Both the position numbers and the translations under genes were made by a program. Source: Desulfosporosinus nitroreducens (lineage in GTDB: Bacteria; Bacillota; Desulfitobacteriia; Desulfitobacteriales; Desulfitobacteriaceae). From it: 64,000 nt of DNA. The stretch is taken from positions 1-64,000 of the forward strand of contig NZ_JAMHFY010000020.1 of NCBI RefSeq assembly GCF_023897015.1, in the 5' to 3' direction. The stretch's first letter is position 1; each line of letters starts with the position of its first letter. The notes under the pieces are model-generated. The model saw only the letters and a program-made list of their open reading frames with translations, made no database searches and was not told the DNA's origin. Below are positions 53,254 to 63,089 of this stretch, one piece after another.

Positions 53254-53321
53254 AAGAATACCTATTATGGTATGACACTGATTCTAAGTTTCAAGATGAT
53301 CCCAAAGTCCTTGACTTCTTT

Positions 53322-53360
53322 AACGAATGCGAATGTCTCAAAACTGAGGCATTCGTTTTG
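53322..53360 (+). terminator. Terminator after DUF454 gene
   Basis: AACGAATGC (53322-53330) pairs with GCATTCGTT, with an inner CTCA/TGAG pairing, followed by TTTTG. Confidence 0.7.
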
Positions 53361-53540
53361 ATTAGGGAGGGACTTATTTCCATAGGATAAGAAAATTGGC
53401 GAATTATGTACTGGAAAATAGAAGATTCATATTTAATCTTCTTCCAGACAAATTATAATCATGCTACACTAAGAGGAAATACTACTATACATATAGTTAT
53501 TGAAGAATATGAGGATCAAGTAACATCGGATGGGGGCCAA

Positions 53541-55682
53541 ATGTTGAAAAAAAGCTCAATTCCCTGGTGGATGCGCCTTAAAGTTCATTTTCTTTTATTT
53601 GGAATTACCATGTCCATTCTTCCTCTGTTCCTGCTTGGGAATTTAGGGTTTACATCTGTCCGACAAAATCTACAAAAAAATATTCATGAACAAGACTTTG
53701 CGCAGGTAACAGTAATCGCCAATGAAATACGAAACTTTGTCACAAATGTAGAGATCAGTTTAACCCCTACGAAGGCCACGAGTGCCTACGCTCTCGTGGG
53801 GAAAGATGAAACATCACGTCAGATTATTTTAGAAATACTTTTGCACCAAGAGTCTTTTATAGAAGAAATTAAGATAACTGATGAAAATTTTGTCGTTATC
53901 GATCAGATCACTCGTCAAGAGGGAATTTCCCCTCATACGTCTGCAACCATAATTGAAAATCCCGTATCCACGGTAAAGTCCTCAGCTATAAGTGAAGTGT
54001 TCTTTTCGAGTGATAGACGCCCAAAGATCTATTTGACTGTGGCGGTTCAAGACCCCTTGACTAAAGCCCGAATCGGATATTTGCAAGCTAAAGTTGACTT
54101 ACAAGGGATTATCAGTCGCTATGTTAATATGCTGTTAGGTGAGGAAGAGTATGTATTTATCGTTGACCAAGCCGGAAATTTAATTGGGCATACTGATTCC
54201 AATCTTGTTTTGCAGGATGAGGAAATCCGTCAAGATTCTGCAGTTCAAAGTTTTCTGGAGGGAGAGGACTTTTCCCAGGGAAGTGAGTATAAAAATCTGG
54301 ACGGTGTTTCCGTCATAGGGGCGTTTACTTCCATCGGTACTCCGAATTGGGCAGTATTTATTGAACAGCCTGCCCGAGAAGCGAATAAACCGATTTTGGA
54401 TTTTGCTTTTCGACTCATCATGATTGCCATCTTAATCATGGTTCTAGTCATGATTTTAAGTATTGCTTTTGGTTTGAAAGTAGTTCATCCAATTGAAAAT
54501 CTTGAAGGTCAAGTCAGACGAATTATTTCAACGGGAGACCTAGAATCCCATATTCCGATTGAGAGCTGGGATGAAATCGGGAGATTAGTTAAATCCTTTA
54601 ATCAGTTGTTAAATTCATTGGATCAAAAGAATGAAAACCTAAAAGATGAAAAGGAGCTGTTGACCACCGTCGTTGACGGGGTTGGCGCTGGAATGGTTCT
54701 CCTCAATCCTGATAAGAAGATCATTTGGTGGAATACGAAGTTTGCAGAATGGTTTGGACATCATTTAGAGAATCTCCCCTGTGATCAAGTTGTTAAAGGA
54801 CAGGGAATGGAGGGCGTTAACCACGAAAATTGCCGTAATATGTGTTCTGTTTTTGTGAACGAAGAACGCCGACATTTCCGTCAGATGTTTTATGAGTTAT
54901 CACCTGATAATCCTGAGAGTGCGGCTTACCTGTTACTGCTGGATGATGTTACCCAAGAGGTAGAAATGGAAGCCCGTATGATTGAGACGGATAAAATGGC
55001 GGCTATTGGACTTTTGGCCTCAGGAGTGGCTCATGAAATTAACAATCCATTGGCCATCGTTGCGGCACATAGTGAGGACTTACTGGACCGTCTGAATGAG
55101 GAAGAACCGGGGCCGACTCGAGAGGAAATTAAGACTGGTTTTAAGACCGTTTTGGGGCAAATCGTCAGATGTAAACAGATTACGGATCGTTTACTTGGTT
55201 TTGCCCGTCAGCGCATCAATGGGAGTGACCTTATCGAAATTGGTGCAGTCAGTTTACATACACTTGGACTGTTAGAACACAAGATAAAACAAAAGCAGAT
55301 TAAAATCGAGCTCCAAATGGAAAATAGTCTCTTTATCCTGGGTAATGAAAATGAGTGGCAGCAAGTGGTTCTCAATCTGATCAACAATGCCTTAGATGCC
55401 TCCTCTGAAGGAAAAGTGATCGAAGTTAAAGGATACCGCGAAGGGGAAAATACTCATTTTATGGTTAAGGATTACGGGGAAGGCATTCCTCAAATCAACC
55501 AGAAAAAGGTATTCGACCCGTTTTTCACAACGAAGTCCGTAGGGCAAGGAACAGGTTTAGGGTTATACGTAAGTTACGGAATTGTTCAGAAGATGCAAGG
55601 CGAGATGGCCTTAGAAAGTACGGAAGGACAGGGAACCTGTGTGAAGATAACCTTGCCTCTCCATAAAGGAGGGTTAAAGTAA
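53541..55682 (+). CDS. NtrB-type sensor histidine kinase
   Basis: 713 residues. Membrane helices near 15-35 and 280-305 flank an extracellular dCache-like sensor. A HAMP domain (about 305-360), coiled linker and PAS domain (about 375-470) follow. HisKA has phospho-acceptor His498 (GVAHEINNP). The HATPase has EWQQVVLNLINNALDA, DYGEGIP and GQGTGLGLYVSY. ATG 53541 follows GGGGG by 4-5 nt; an upstream ATG at 53406 has no site. The response-regulator gene starts directly after its stop. Confidence 0.88.
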   Translation: MLKKSSIPWWMRLKVHFLLFGITMSILPLFLLGNLGFTSVRQNLQKNIHEQDFAQVTVIANEIRNFVTNVEISLTPTKATSAYALVGKDETSRQIILEILLHQESFIEEIKITDENFVVIDQITRQEGISPHTSATIIENPVSTVKSSAISEVFFSSDRRPKIYLTVAVQDPLTKARIGYLQAKVDLQGIISRYVNMLLGEEEYVFIVDQAGNLIGHTDSNLVLQDEEIRQDSAVQSFLEGEDFSQGSEYKNLDGVSVIGAFTSIGTPNWAVFIEQPAREANKPILDFAFRLIMIAILIMVLVMILSIAFGLKVVHPIENLEGQVRRIISTGDLESHIPIESWDEIGRLVKSFNQLLNSLDQKNENLKDEKELLTTVVDGVGAGMVLLNPDKKIIWWNTKFAEWFGHHLENLPCDQVVKGQGMEGVNHENCRNMCSVFVNEERRHFRQMFYELSPDNPESAAYLLLLDDVTQEVEMEARMIETDKMAAIGLLASGVAHEINNPLAIVAAHSEDLLDRLNEEEPGPTREEIKTGFKTVLGQIVRCKQITDRLLGFARQRINGSDLIEIGAVSLHTLGLLEHKIKQKQIKIELQMENSLFILGNENEWQQVVLNLINNALDASSEGKVIEVKGYREGENTHFMVKDYGEGIPQINQKKVFDPFFTTKSVGQGTGLGLYVSYGIVQKMQGEMALESTEGQGTCVKITLPLHKGGLK

Positions 55683-57074
55683 ATGAAACACTGTCAAAAG
55701 ATTCTAATCTTAGACGATGAGGAAGCCTTGCGCGCGATTATTGCGCAGCGTTTAAAGCGTAAAGGTTATGAAATACTAGAAGCAGGCACAGCGGAAGAAG
55801 GTTTATCCCTTCTCAAAGATACTTTAATCGATGCTCTCTTGTTGGATATCAAGTTGCCGGACGGTGATGGGCTTATCCTTTTACCAGAGATTAAAAAATT
55901 ACAACCGGATCTCCAAGTCGTCATGTTAACTGGAAATGGTACGATCGAGTCAGCCATTGAAGCCATGAAACTTGGCGCGTATGATTATCTGACCAAACCG
56001 TGTAACTTGTCTGAGCTTGAAATCACGCTGCAAAAAGCTCTTGAGAAACAGAAACTATTGTTGGAAAATACAGGGCTTAGGCAGGTAGTGAACCGACAAA
56101 CTCCAGAACTTAAAATTATAGCCGTAAGTGCACCCATGGTCGCGCTTCTAGAGATGACCCGTAAAGTAGCTCAAACAGATGCATCGGTCCTCATACAGGG
56201 AGAGAGCGGCGTGGGTAAGGAGTTGATTGCCCAAGCAATCCATCACTGCAGCTCACGGTTTAATCGCCCTTGTGTTCCTGTAAACGCTGGCGCGATTCCA
56301 GAAACTTTAATAGAGAGTGAGCTTTTTGGACACGAAAAAGGAGCCTTTACTGGAGCTGGGTCTCAGAAAATCGGATTAGTAGAAATGGCCGATAATGGCA
56401 CGCTCTTTCTCGATGAAATCGGTGAAATGCCCTTGTCTATTCAAGTAAAGCTTCTCCGGTTTTTAGAAAGCGGAGAATTCCGGCGCGTCGGAGATACCCG
56501 ACTCCGTCAGGTAGATGTTCGGATTGTCGCAGCAACCAATAGAGATCTACAACAGGAAATTAATCACGGAAGATTTCGAGAAGATCTGTTTTATCGCTTG
56601 AACGGCTTAACCTTAATCGTCCCCCCTCTACGCGAGCGGCGAGATGATATTCTTCCTCTTGTAGAACAATTCCTTGAAACCCAGAACAAAAGAAAATTGC
56701 CTCATCAGGATTATAGTTTATTACCAGAAACTAGGGAGCAATTGCTGAATTATGATTTTCCGGGTAATGTTCGTGAACTCTTCCATCTCATTGAACGCGG
56801 ACAAATCTTGTCTATCGGTGGAAAGATCACACCTAAAGATATTTGGGGAAACTCAGAGCAAGTCGTTAAGACATTTCACTCTTCCGATTCGGAAGAAGGA
56901 TTCTTAGATATATTTCATGACAATCAATGTCCATCCTTAGAAGATGTAGAAAAGCGCTACATTTTAGCTACTCTTAAAAGAGTTAAGGGCAATAAGTCAC
57001 AAGCAGCAAGTTTATTAGGAATCAGTGTAAGGAATCTGTATCGAAAGTTACAGAGTTATGGGGTGGTTGAGTAA
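55683..57074 (+). CDS. NtrC-family sigma-54 response regulator
   Basis: 463 residues. A receiver domain (1-120) has Asp55 as phosphorylation site. The AAA+ domain (145-375) carries Walker A GESGVGKE (173-180) and the sigma-54 loop GAFTGA (220-225), both intact. A Fis-type helix-turn-helix ends it (NKSQAASLLGISVRNLYRKL). It activates sigma-54 promoters when phosphorylated by the adjacent kinase. It overlaps the next gene by one base (TAATG), so the transporter is co-transcribed. I saw no clear GG-N10-GC promoter nearby. Confidence 0.92.
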   Translation: MKHCQKILILDDEEALRAIIAQRLKRKGYEILEAGTAEEGLSLLKDTLIDALLLDIKLPDGDGLILLPEIKKLQPDLQVVMLTGNGTIESAIEAMKLGAYDYLTKPCNLSELEITLQKALEKQKLLLENTGLRQVVNRQTPELKIIAVSAPMVALLEMTRKVAQTDASVLIQGESGVGKELIAQAIHHCSSRFNRPCVPVNAGAIPETLIESELFGHEKGAFTGAGSQKIGLVEMADNGTLFLDEIGEMPLSIQVKLLRFLESGEFRRVGDTRLRQVDVRIVAATNRDLQQEINHGRFREDLFYRLNGLTLIVPPLRERRDDILPLVEQFLETQNKRKLPHQDYSLLPETREQLLNYDFPGNVRELFHLIERGQILSIGGKITPKDIWGNSEQVVKTFHSSDSEEGFLDIFHDNQCPSLEDVEKRYILATLKRVKGNKSQAASLLGISVRNLYRKLQSYGVVE

Positions 57075-58426
57075 TGGGCTATGTATCCTCTGCAAAGAAA
57101 TCAACGACTCCTTCCGGGGGCTGGTCCGACCTGTGGAGACAGGAAGATTATTGGGCTGTGTGGCTTGGCCTGACGATCATAGTGTTAGCAATCGTGTTCT
57201 GGAGTAATGGGATTAACTTTATGAATTGGATTGTACTGAAGATCCCAAGCTATAGCAACTACAATACGGCCATAAGTTATGTTAGCAGCCATAAGATTAC
57301 TCTCTTAACACTCTATTTGTTTTTTCTTATTTTGTTTTCAATCGCGGTTAAAGCCCTGACTGGAGAAGTTAAACGGTTTTTAGTGGGATTCACGTTTCTT
57401 TTTTTACTAAGTGCTCTTGTTTCGGTATGGGGTTCTTGGGATGTCATGAAACGGTATAACATTGAAACCCCGCTTCTCGCACTCGTAGTAGGACTCATAA
57501 TTAGTAACCTATTTAAGATTCCGAATTGGCTAAGCACCGCACTCCAGACCCAATTTTACATTAAGCTGGGAATTGTGTTAATGGGTGCTTCCTTACCCTT
57601 TACTTTAATCGTCAAAGCTGGTACGACTGCTTTTGCTCAAGCAACTATTATTGCACTCGCTACTTTCCTCACCATTTACTGGACAGGAACAAGAGTTTTC
57701 TCACTTGATAAGCGCTTTGCTGCGACTCTGGCAGCTGGTGGTTCAATCTGCGGAGTTTCTGCTTCGATTGCTATTGGTGGTGCCGTTAAAGCAGAAAAGC
57801 AGCACGTGTCAATTGCAATTTCTCTGGTTATTCTTTGGTCCATCATTATGATTTTTATCCTCCCCTTAGCGATTAAAGCATTACATATTCCACCCGGCCC
57901 CGCAGGTGCTTGGATTGGAACAGCAGAATTTGCTGATGCTCCGGGTATGGCAGCTGCGGCTGCTATCAATGAACAAGCAATCAAAACGTTTACCCTGATG
58001 AAAGTCGTAGGTCGTGACATGTTCATTGGGATCTGGTGTTTTATCATGGCTTTTACTTCGGTCACAAGATGGGAGAAAAGGTATGTCGGTACCAAACCGG
58101 ATGCTCTTGATGTCTGGATACGCTTTCCGAAATTCGTTATAGGGTTCTTTGTAGCCTCAATTATCATAACCTTCTTAGCTGCTTCTCCGCATGTAGTGAC
58201 TTCCAAAGCGCTTGATAATAGAATCATTAATCCGATTATAGAATTGAGAAATTGGGCCTTCATCTTTACTTTTCTCTCCATTGGCCTAACCAGTCGCTTG
58301 AAGGACCTTGCTTCAGTCGGTTGGAAGCCGTTTGCAGCTTTTACTGCCGGTGTATTGGTAAATATTCCACTTGGATATCTGTTAGCAGTTGTAATTATGG
58401 GGAACTATTGGATAACAGTTAAGTAA
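57074..58426 (+). CDS. YeiH/UPF0324 putative sulfate exporter
   Basis: 450 residues with about ten membrane helices. UPF0324 landmarks are LLALVVGLIISN, QFYIKLGIVLMGASLPF, AAGGSICGVSASIA, EFADAPGMAAAAA and FLSIGLTSRLKDL. The family includes a transporter linked to taurine/sulfonate-derived sulfite or sulfate export, and is often called putative sulfate exporter. It is coupled to a sigma-54 two-component system, so its expression likely responds to an external ligand sensed by the kinase. Confidence 0.85.
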   Translation: MGYVSSAKKSTTPSGGWSDLWRQEDYWAVWLGLTIIVLAIVFWSNGINFMNWIVLKIPSYSNYNTAISYVSSHKITLLTLYLFFLILFSIAVKALTGEVKRFLVGFTFLFLLSALVSVWGSWDVMKRYNIETPLLALVVGLIISNLFKIPNWLSTALQTQFYIKLGIVLMGASLPFTLIVKAGTTAFAQATIIALATFLTIYWTGTRVFSLDKRFAATLAAGGSICGVSASIAIGGAVKAEKQHVSIAISLVILWSIIMIFILPLAIKALHIPPGPAGAWIGTAEFADAPGMAAAAAINEQAIKTFTLMKVVGRDMFIGIWCFIMAFTSVTRWEKRYVGTKPDALDVWIRFPKFVIGFFVASIIITFLAASPHVVTSKALDNRIINPIIELRNWAFIFTFLSIGLTSRLKDLASVGWKPFAAFTAGVLVNIPLGYLLAVVIMGNYWITVK

Positions 58427-58454
58427 GATCTGGGCACTCTATTCCTCAAGAAAA

Positions 58455-58476
58455 GCCACCTTTGCAGGTGGCCTTT
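58455..58476 (+). terminator. Intrinsic terminator
   Basis: GCCACCT (58455-58461) pairs with AGGTGGC (58466-58472), then TTTA. It closes the exporter operon. Confidence 0.65.
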
Positions 58477-58530
58477 AGGTTGTTTTGGACCAAGAGAGAC
58501 ATTGAATTATCTTGCAAAGGAGACCTATCG

Positions 58531-58899
58531 ATGAATCCGAATAATGAAACCTGTGTTCAGAGAACGCGTTTTGTCTTTAATTATTACGAAAAAAAAGAGT
58601 GGTTGGCTGGAGAAAAACCACCCCTGGTTGACATAATTAAGGTAAAGGATGTTCAGCCGGAAAATTTAAGATATTTCGCTGAGTTTATGCATACTCGATT
58701 AAATCGTATAGCCGAAATGATGGACATTCTTTTAAAGGTACATGATGATTGGGCAATCACAGGTTGGAAAGACCACATTCTTATGGAGACGGAGTCTTTT
58801 GATTTTAATGACTCCCTTAAGGCCTTGAAGGAACATGGTTACCATGATGATGAGTTTGTTTTGAAGGTGGAATATAAGCGCAAATGGGGTGTGCTTTAG
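58531..58899 (+). CDS. Hypothetical protein, 122 residues
   Basis: Soluble, charged protein starting MNPNNETCVQRTRFVFNYYE. No domain is recognised. AAAGGAGA lies 7 nt before ATG 58531 and a hairpin follows the gene, which supports reality. Helix-rich middle (LRYFAEFMHTRLNRIAEMMD). The longer frame to 58462 runs through the upstream terminator. Function unknown. Confidence 0.65.
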   Translation: MNPNNETCVQRTRFVFNYYEKKEWLAGEKPPLVDIIKVKDVQPENLRYFAEFMHTRLNRIAEMMDILLKVHDDWAITGWKDHILMETESFDFNDSLKALKEHGYHDDEFVLKVEYKRKWGVL

Positions 58900-58976
58900 A
58901 TGTCGCGTTTAATGAAATTTGATTTGTACGCTGCAAGTTGATTGTTTGGGGTTAGACCTCGGAGGTGGGTAAAAAG

Positions 58977-59014
58977 ACAAGGTGATTCGTATGAAAATAT
59001 GCGGAGCACCTTGT
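58977..59014 (+). terminator. Hairpin after the 122-residue gene
   Basis: ACAAGGTG (58977-58984) pairs with CACCTTGT (59007-59014), with an inner CGTAT/ATGCG stem, followed by TTAACTTTT. The rest of 58900-59203 appears empty. Confidence 0.65.
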
Positions 59015-59203
59015 TTAACTTTTCATAGTGTTATTTAGACATTATGCAATTGTCATTCGTAAAAGATATTTTTAATCTTATAGTGAAAATTCATGTGAAG
59101 TTGAGAAAAAACCAAGATGAGATCTGTCTCTTGTCGGTTGGGTACTTATTCTGAAGTGACAAGCATAGGGTATTTACAAGCTATTAACTGGAGGTGGATA
59201 ATC

Positions 59204-61717
59204 TTGGAGACTTATTTTTACGATGATCCTAGAATTAGAAAATGGATTAATCAGATCATTGAAAGAATCTTCACCGTTTGCATATTAACGGGGGTTGGTT
59301 CGGATGAAGAATTTCAAAAGGGTTGTCAAATCGTCATGAAACTTACAATGTTATTACAGGATATCCCAAGTTTTCCGTCGGAATTCTTAACTGATGGAGT
59401 TAAACAACTGATAGAACAACAGCTTCCTGATTCCCGTGTTATTAATAATTTTCCTAAATTCCAAGTTACCATGGATAGAATGTTACATGAGGGAATATTG
59501 AAAGTCACTGATTCCCAAAAGAAAGAGGCTTTCAATAGCATTTTGACTACTGTAAATACTAAAGATAATAACATAAAACCTCATGATAGCTATACCGAGG
59601 GTCTTGTGGAAGCATCTTGCATAGAGGGCGTGACCAATTCTGTACTTCCTTACCCTGCCAAGCTTCCTATATCGTACTCAGACATACAGCATACAAAAGC
59701 AGAAACCCAAGCCCAGGCGAAAGCAGATGTCCAGGCACTCAAAGAGGATCTAGCGCAGGCAGAAGCCGAAGCGAAAGCAGATACCCAGGCACTCGAAGAG
59801 GCTCTACCCCAAGCAGAAGCCCAAGCGAAACAAGATATCCAGGCACTCGAAGAGGCTCTGGCCCAGGCAGAAGCCGAAGCGAAAGCAGATACCCAGGCAC
59901 TCGAAGAGGCTCTGGCCCAAGCAGAAGCCCAAGCGAAAGCAGATACCCAGGCACTTGAAGAGGCTCTAGCCCAGGCAGAAGCCCAAGCGAAAGCAGATAT
60001 CCAGGCACTCGAAGAGGCTCTAGCCCAAGCAGAAGCCCAGGCGAAAGCAGATGTCCAAGCACTCGAAGAGGCTCTGGCCCACGCAGAAGCCCAAGCGAAA
60101 GCAGATACCCAGGCACTCGAAGAGGCTCTAGCCCAAGCAGAAGCCCAAGCGAAAGCAGATACCCAGGCACTCGAAGAGGCTCTAGCACAGGCAGAAGCTC
60201 AAACCAAAACAGATGCTCAGGCACATAAAGAGTCTCTAGTCCAAGCAGAAGCCCAAGCGAAAGCAGATACCCAGGCGCTCAAAGAGGCTCTAGCCCAGGC
60301 AGAAGCCCAAGCGAAAGCAGATACCCAGGCACTCGAAGAGGCTCTAGCCCAAGCAGAGATGCAGGCGAAAGCAGATGTCCAGGCACTCGAAGAGGCTCTG
60401 GCCCAGGCAGAAGCCCAAGCGAAAGCAGATACCCAGGCACTCGAAGAGGCTCTAGCACAGGCAGAGATGCAGGCGAAAGCAGATGTCCAGGCACTCGAAG
60501 AGGCTCTGGCCCAGGCAGAAGCCGAAGCGAAAGCAGATACCCAGGCACATAAAGAGTCTCTAGTCCAAGCAGAAGCCCAAGCGAAGGCAGATGTCCAGGC
60601 ACTCGAAGAGGCTCTAGCGCAAGCAGAAGCCCAAGCGAAGGCAGATGTCCAGGCACTCGAAGAGGCTCTGGCCCAGGCAGAAGCCCAAGCGAAAGCAGAT
60701 ACCCAGGCACATAAAGAGTCTCTAGTCCAAGCAGAAGCCCAAGCGAAAGCAGATACCCAGGCGCTTAAAGAGGCTCTGGCCCAGGCAGAAGCCCAAGCGA
60801 AAGCAGATACCCAGGCACTCGAAGAGGCTCTGGCCCAGGCAGAAGCCGAAGCGAAAGCAGATACCCAGGCACATAAAGAGTCTCTAGTCCAAGCAGAAGC
60901 CCAAGCGAAGGCAGATGTCCAGGCACTCGAAGAGGCTCTAGCGCAAGCAGAAGCCCAAGCGAAGGCAGATGTCCAGGCACTCGAAGAGGCTCTGGCCCAG
61001 GCAGAAGCCCAAGCGAAAGCAGATACCCAGGCACTTGAAGAGGCTCTGGCCCATGCAGAGGCCCAGGCGAAAGCAGATATCCAGGCACTCGAAGAGGCTT
61101 TAACCCAAGCAGAACAAGCCAAGGGAGAAGTACAGTCCCTAGAAGAGGCTCTAGCTCAAGCAGAGATGCAAGCAAAAGCGGACGCCTTGGCATTTGCTGA
61201 TGCACTTGCCCAGGTTGAAACGAAGCTAGAAGCTATAACCAAGCTAGAACGCGATGAATTAGCTAGAGCTAAGTCTAGCACGAATGATTATTTCATAGAA
61301 CACTTGCGTAAGGCAAATAGTTCGTTCACTGGAAATGAGCATCAAACGGTTGAACTTATTAAAGTCTCAGATTTATTTACATCTATAGACTCCAAAATTT
61401 CTCAATTATTCAGCACTTCTCTAGTTCCTCCGCAGGCGGATCTTCTAGGACAGGTTCTAACTAATATTTTCCCAAAAGGGACTGTCTATTGGAACAAAAC
61501 TTTAATGGGTCAGAAGTTCCTGGCCCAAATTGAAGATATCTTAATTTACCTTTATGATCCCGAGCATCCGTGTGATCTGAAAAAGTTTAATAGGGTTGGC
61601 TGGAAGGTCTTAGTTTGCAGTAATGAAGATCTAACGTTTCCTCGCAGATTGGAAAGACAAATTAGACAAATTCAGCGTTCAGGAAAGGTGTCCGCAACAG
61701 GGGGGACATCTCTGTGA
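59204..61717 (+). CDS. Protein with about 28 tandem 18-residue helical repeats
   Basis: 837 residues in three parts. The N-terminal helical domain (1-170) starts METYFYDDPRIRKW. The middle (about 180-680) is about 28 copies of an 18-residue unit, consensus KADTQALEEALAQAEAQA, with variants such as AHKESLVQAEAQ. The C-terminal domain (about 690-837) is globular-looking (DLLGQVLTNIFPKGTVYWN, then EDILIYLYDPEHP). Eighteen residues equal five alpha-helix turns, so a long straight helical rod is predicted. No signal peptide. GGAGGTGG precedes TTG 59204 by 6 nt. The function is unknown. Confidence 0.8.
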   Translation: METYFYDDPRIRKWINQIIERIFTVCILTGVGSDEEFQKGCQIVMKLTMLLQDIPSFPSEFLTDGVKQLIEQQLPDSRVINNFPKFQVTMDRMLHEGILKVTDSQKKEAFNSILTTVNTKDNNIKPHDSYTEGLVEASCIEGVTNSVLPYPAKLPISYSDIQHTKAETQAQAKADVQALKEDLAQAEAEAKADTQALEEALPQAEAQAKQDIQALEEALAQAEAEAKADTQALEEALAQAEAQAKADTQALEEALAQAEAQAKADIQALEEALAQAEAQAKADVQALEEALAHAEAQAKADTQALEEALAQAEAQAKADTQALEEALAQAEAQTKTDAQAHKESLVQAEAQAKADTQALKEALAQAEAQAKADTQALEEALAQAEMQAKADVQALEEALAQAEAQAKADTQALEEALAQAEMQAKADVQALEEALAQAEAEAKADTQAHKESLVQAEAQAKADVQALEEALAQAEAQAKADVQALEEALAQAEAQAKADTQAHKESLVQAEAQAKADTQALKEALAQAEAQAKADTQALEEALAQAEAEAKADTQAHKESLVQAEAQAKADVQALEEALAQAEAQAKADVQALEEALAQAEAQAKADTQALEEALAHAEAQAKADIQALEEALTQAEQAKGEVQSLEEALAQAEMQAKADALAFADALAQVETKLEAITKLERDELARAKSSTNDYFIEHLRKANSSFTGNEHQTVELIKVSDLFTSIDSKISQLFSTSLVPPQADLLGQVLTNIFPKGTVYWNKTLMGQKFLAQIEDILIYLYDPEHPCDLKKFNRVGWKVLVCSNEDLTFPRRLERQIRQIQRSGKVSATGGTSL
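59710..61150 (+). repeat. 54-bp tandem repeat array
   Basis: The DNA unit is 54 bp (18 codons), consensus around GCGAAAGCAGATACCCAGGC, tandemly repeated about 26-28 times. Many neighbouring copies are identical or nearly so, which implies recent expansion and likely length variation by recombination. Long open frames on the other strand are a by-product of the period. Confidence 0.9.
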
Positions 61718-61790
61718 GAGATGTGAAATCTACTATATAGAAAGATTGTTGAAGAATCATTCTTACACTTGAATAATGGAACGGTTGAGG

Positions 61791-61823
61791 TGTTAACATC
61801 GGCGAGCATCGCCGATGTTAACA
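61791..61823. terminator. 15-bp perfect stem between convergent genes
   Basis: TGTTAACATCGGCGA (61791-61805), loop GCA, TCGCCGATGTTAACA (61809-61823). It lies between the repeat protein and the minus-strand dehydrogenase; no long T run is present. Confidence 0.6.
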
Positions 61824-61860
61824 TGTTATAGAACTTTAGCCCGGAAAAACTGATATAGCA

Positions 61861-63033
61861 CTAGAATGCTGCTTTATAGAGGCTAATAATGTCTTCTAGC
61901 AAGCCTTGTCTTGGATTTGTAAAGAAACAGATATCTTTTAAGGCATTCTGAGAGAGTGTTTCAATATCACTTTCCTTTAGCCCCATCTCACTTAATTTGC
62001 TGGGGATTTCAAGTTTGGAACGTAATTTATCAACCGAGTCAATAATTAAATCGACAGCTTGTGATCTGTTATGGGTAATGGTCCCCATGGCTTCACATAA
62101 TTTCAAAATTCTTTGTTCAGGTATAGAGACGGAATTAAACTCAAACACATAAGGCAGCAAGACAGCGTTATAGTCGCCATGGCTTTGCTGATAAAATCCA
62201 CCCAATTGATGGGCCATACAATGCACATAGCCCAATCCGGCATTATTAAAAGCCATGCCAGCCATTATATTTGCGAACATCATCTTTTCCCTGGCCTCCA
62301 AATCATTGCCATTATCATAGGACCTCGGAAGATACTCAAAAACCAGTTTTAATGCTTCAAGGGCTAAAGAGTCTGTTATTGGAGAAGCTTCGGTGGATAC
62401 ATAAGCTTCTATGGCATGGGAAACAACATCAATACCTGAGCTGGCGGTAACTTCTTTGGGCATTGTTGTCATAAATATTGGGTCGTTGACTGAAATAAAT
62501 GGTGTCAAAAATGGCGAAGAGATCACCATTTTTACCTTTCTTGATTCATCGACTATTATGCTATACATAGTTAATTCGGCTCCGGATCCGGCGGTTGTAT
62601 TGATGGCAATTTGAGGTATTCCTAGTTTGGTTATTTTATTATATCCTTCATAATCAATAATCGAACCACCATTTGTAGCCACTGTAGCGATTGCTTTAGC
62701 ACAGTCATGATTTGTTCCACCTCCGATGGAAATTAACAAGTTGTAATTTCGTTTGAAGACATTGAGCCCTTTATTTAGATAAGTTAAGCCGTCCTCGACA
62801 AAAGAAACAGTAGGGTTTGGATGTAATATTCCGTCAAAAATATCGTATGAAATAAATAGACTTTTTAGGATTTTTTCTACATTTTCGACATATCCGAGAC
62901 TTATCATGTTTTTATCTGTAACAATCAGGACCTTGCTAAGCTTCCATGACAATAATTCGTTTGGAAGGTCTTTGATGGACCCAGTACCGATAAGATTTTT
63001 TTTCGGCAAAATGAAATTATGTGTGTTTTCCAA
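61861..63033 (-). CDS. Iron-containing alcohol dehydrogenase
   Basis: 390 residues, full length for group III dehydrogenases. The NAD-binding half has SIGGGTNHDCAKAIA, where the usual GGGSP reads GGGTN. Metal ligands are visible: Asp and His in SGIDVVSHAIEAY, His in GYVHCMAHQLGG, and His in QSHGDYNAVLLP. It reduces aldehydes or oxidises alcohols in the cytoplasm; the substrate is unknown. It is single-gene and faces the repeat-protein gene. Confidence 0.9.
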   Translation of the reverse strand: MENTHNFILPKKNLIGTGSIKDLPNELLSWKLSKVLIVTDKNMISLGYVENVEKILKSLFISYDIFDGILHPNPTVSFVEDGLTYLNKGLNVFKRNYNLLISIGGGTNHDCAKAIATVATNGGSIIDYEGYNKITKLGIPQIAINTTAGSGAELTMYSIIVDESRKVKMVISSPFLTPFISVNDPIFMTTMPKEVTASSGIDVVSHAIEAYVSTEASPITDSLALEALKLVFEYLPRSYDNGNDLEAREKMMFANIMAGMAFNNAGLGYVHCMAHQLGGFYQQSHGDYNAVLLPYVFEFNSVSIPEQRILKLCEAMGTITHNRSQAVDLIIDSVDKLRSKLEIPSKLSEMGLKESDIETLSQNALKDICFFTNPRQGLLEDIISLYKAAF

Positions 63034-63089
63034 CTAGCATATCCTCCGTTATTGTTGATTAAAATCAATATGATGTTGGGTATTTTAAG

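Noticed and set aside
57676-58281. 201-codon minus-strand frame inside the UPF0324 gene
   Set aside because: It is antisense to a well-supported transporter and lacks a ribosome binding site.
59710-61150. CRISPR-like or intergenic tandem array
   Set aside because: Units are contiguous without spacers and lie inside one clear coding frame.
60217-61205. Long open frames on the minus strand and in a second plus frame across the 54-bp repeats (Trp/Ala-Ser and Leu/Pro-rich)
   Set aside because: They arise because the repeat period is a multiple of three with no stops. Composition is not protein-like and no starts have ribosome binding sites.
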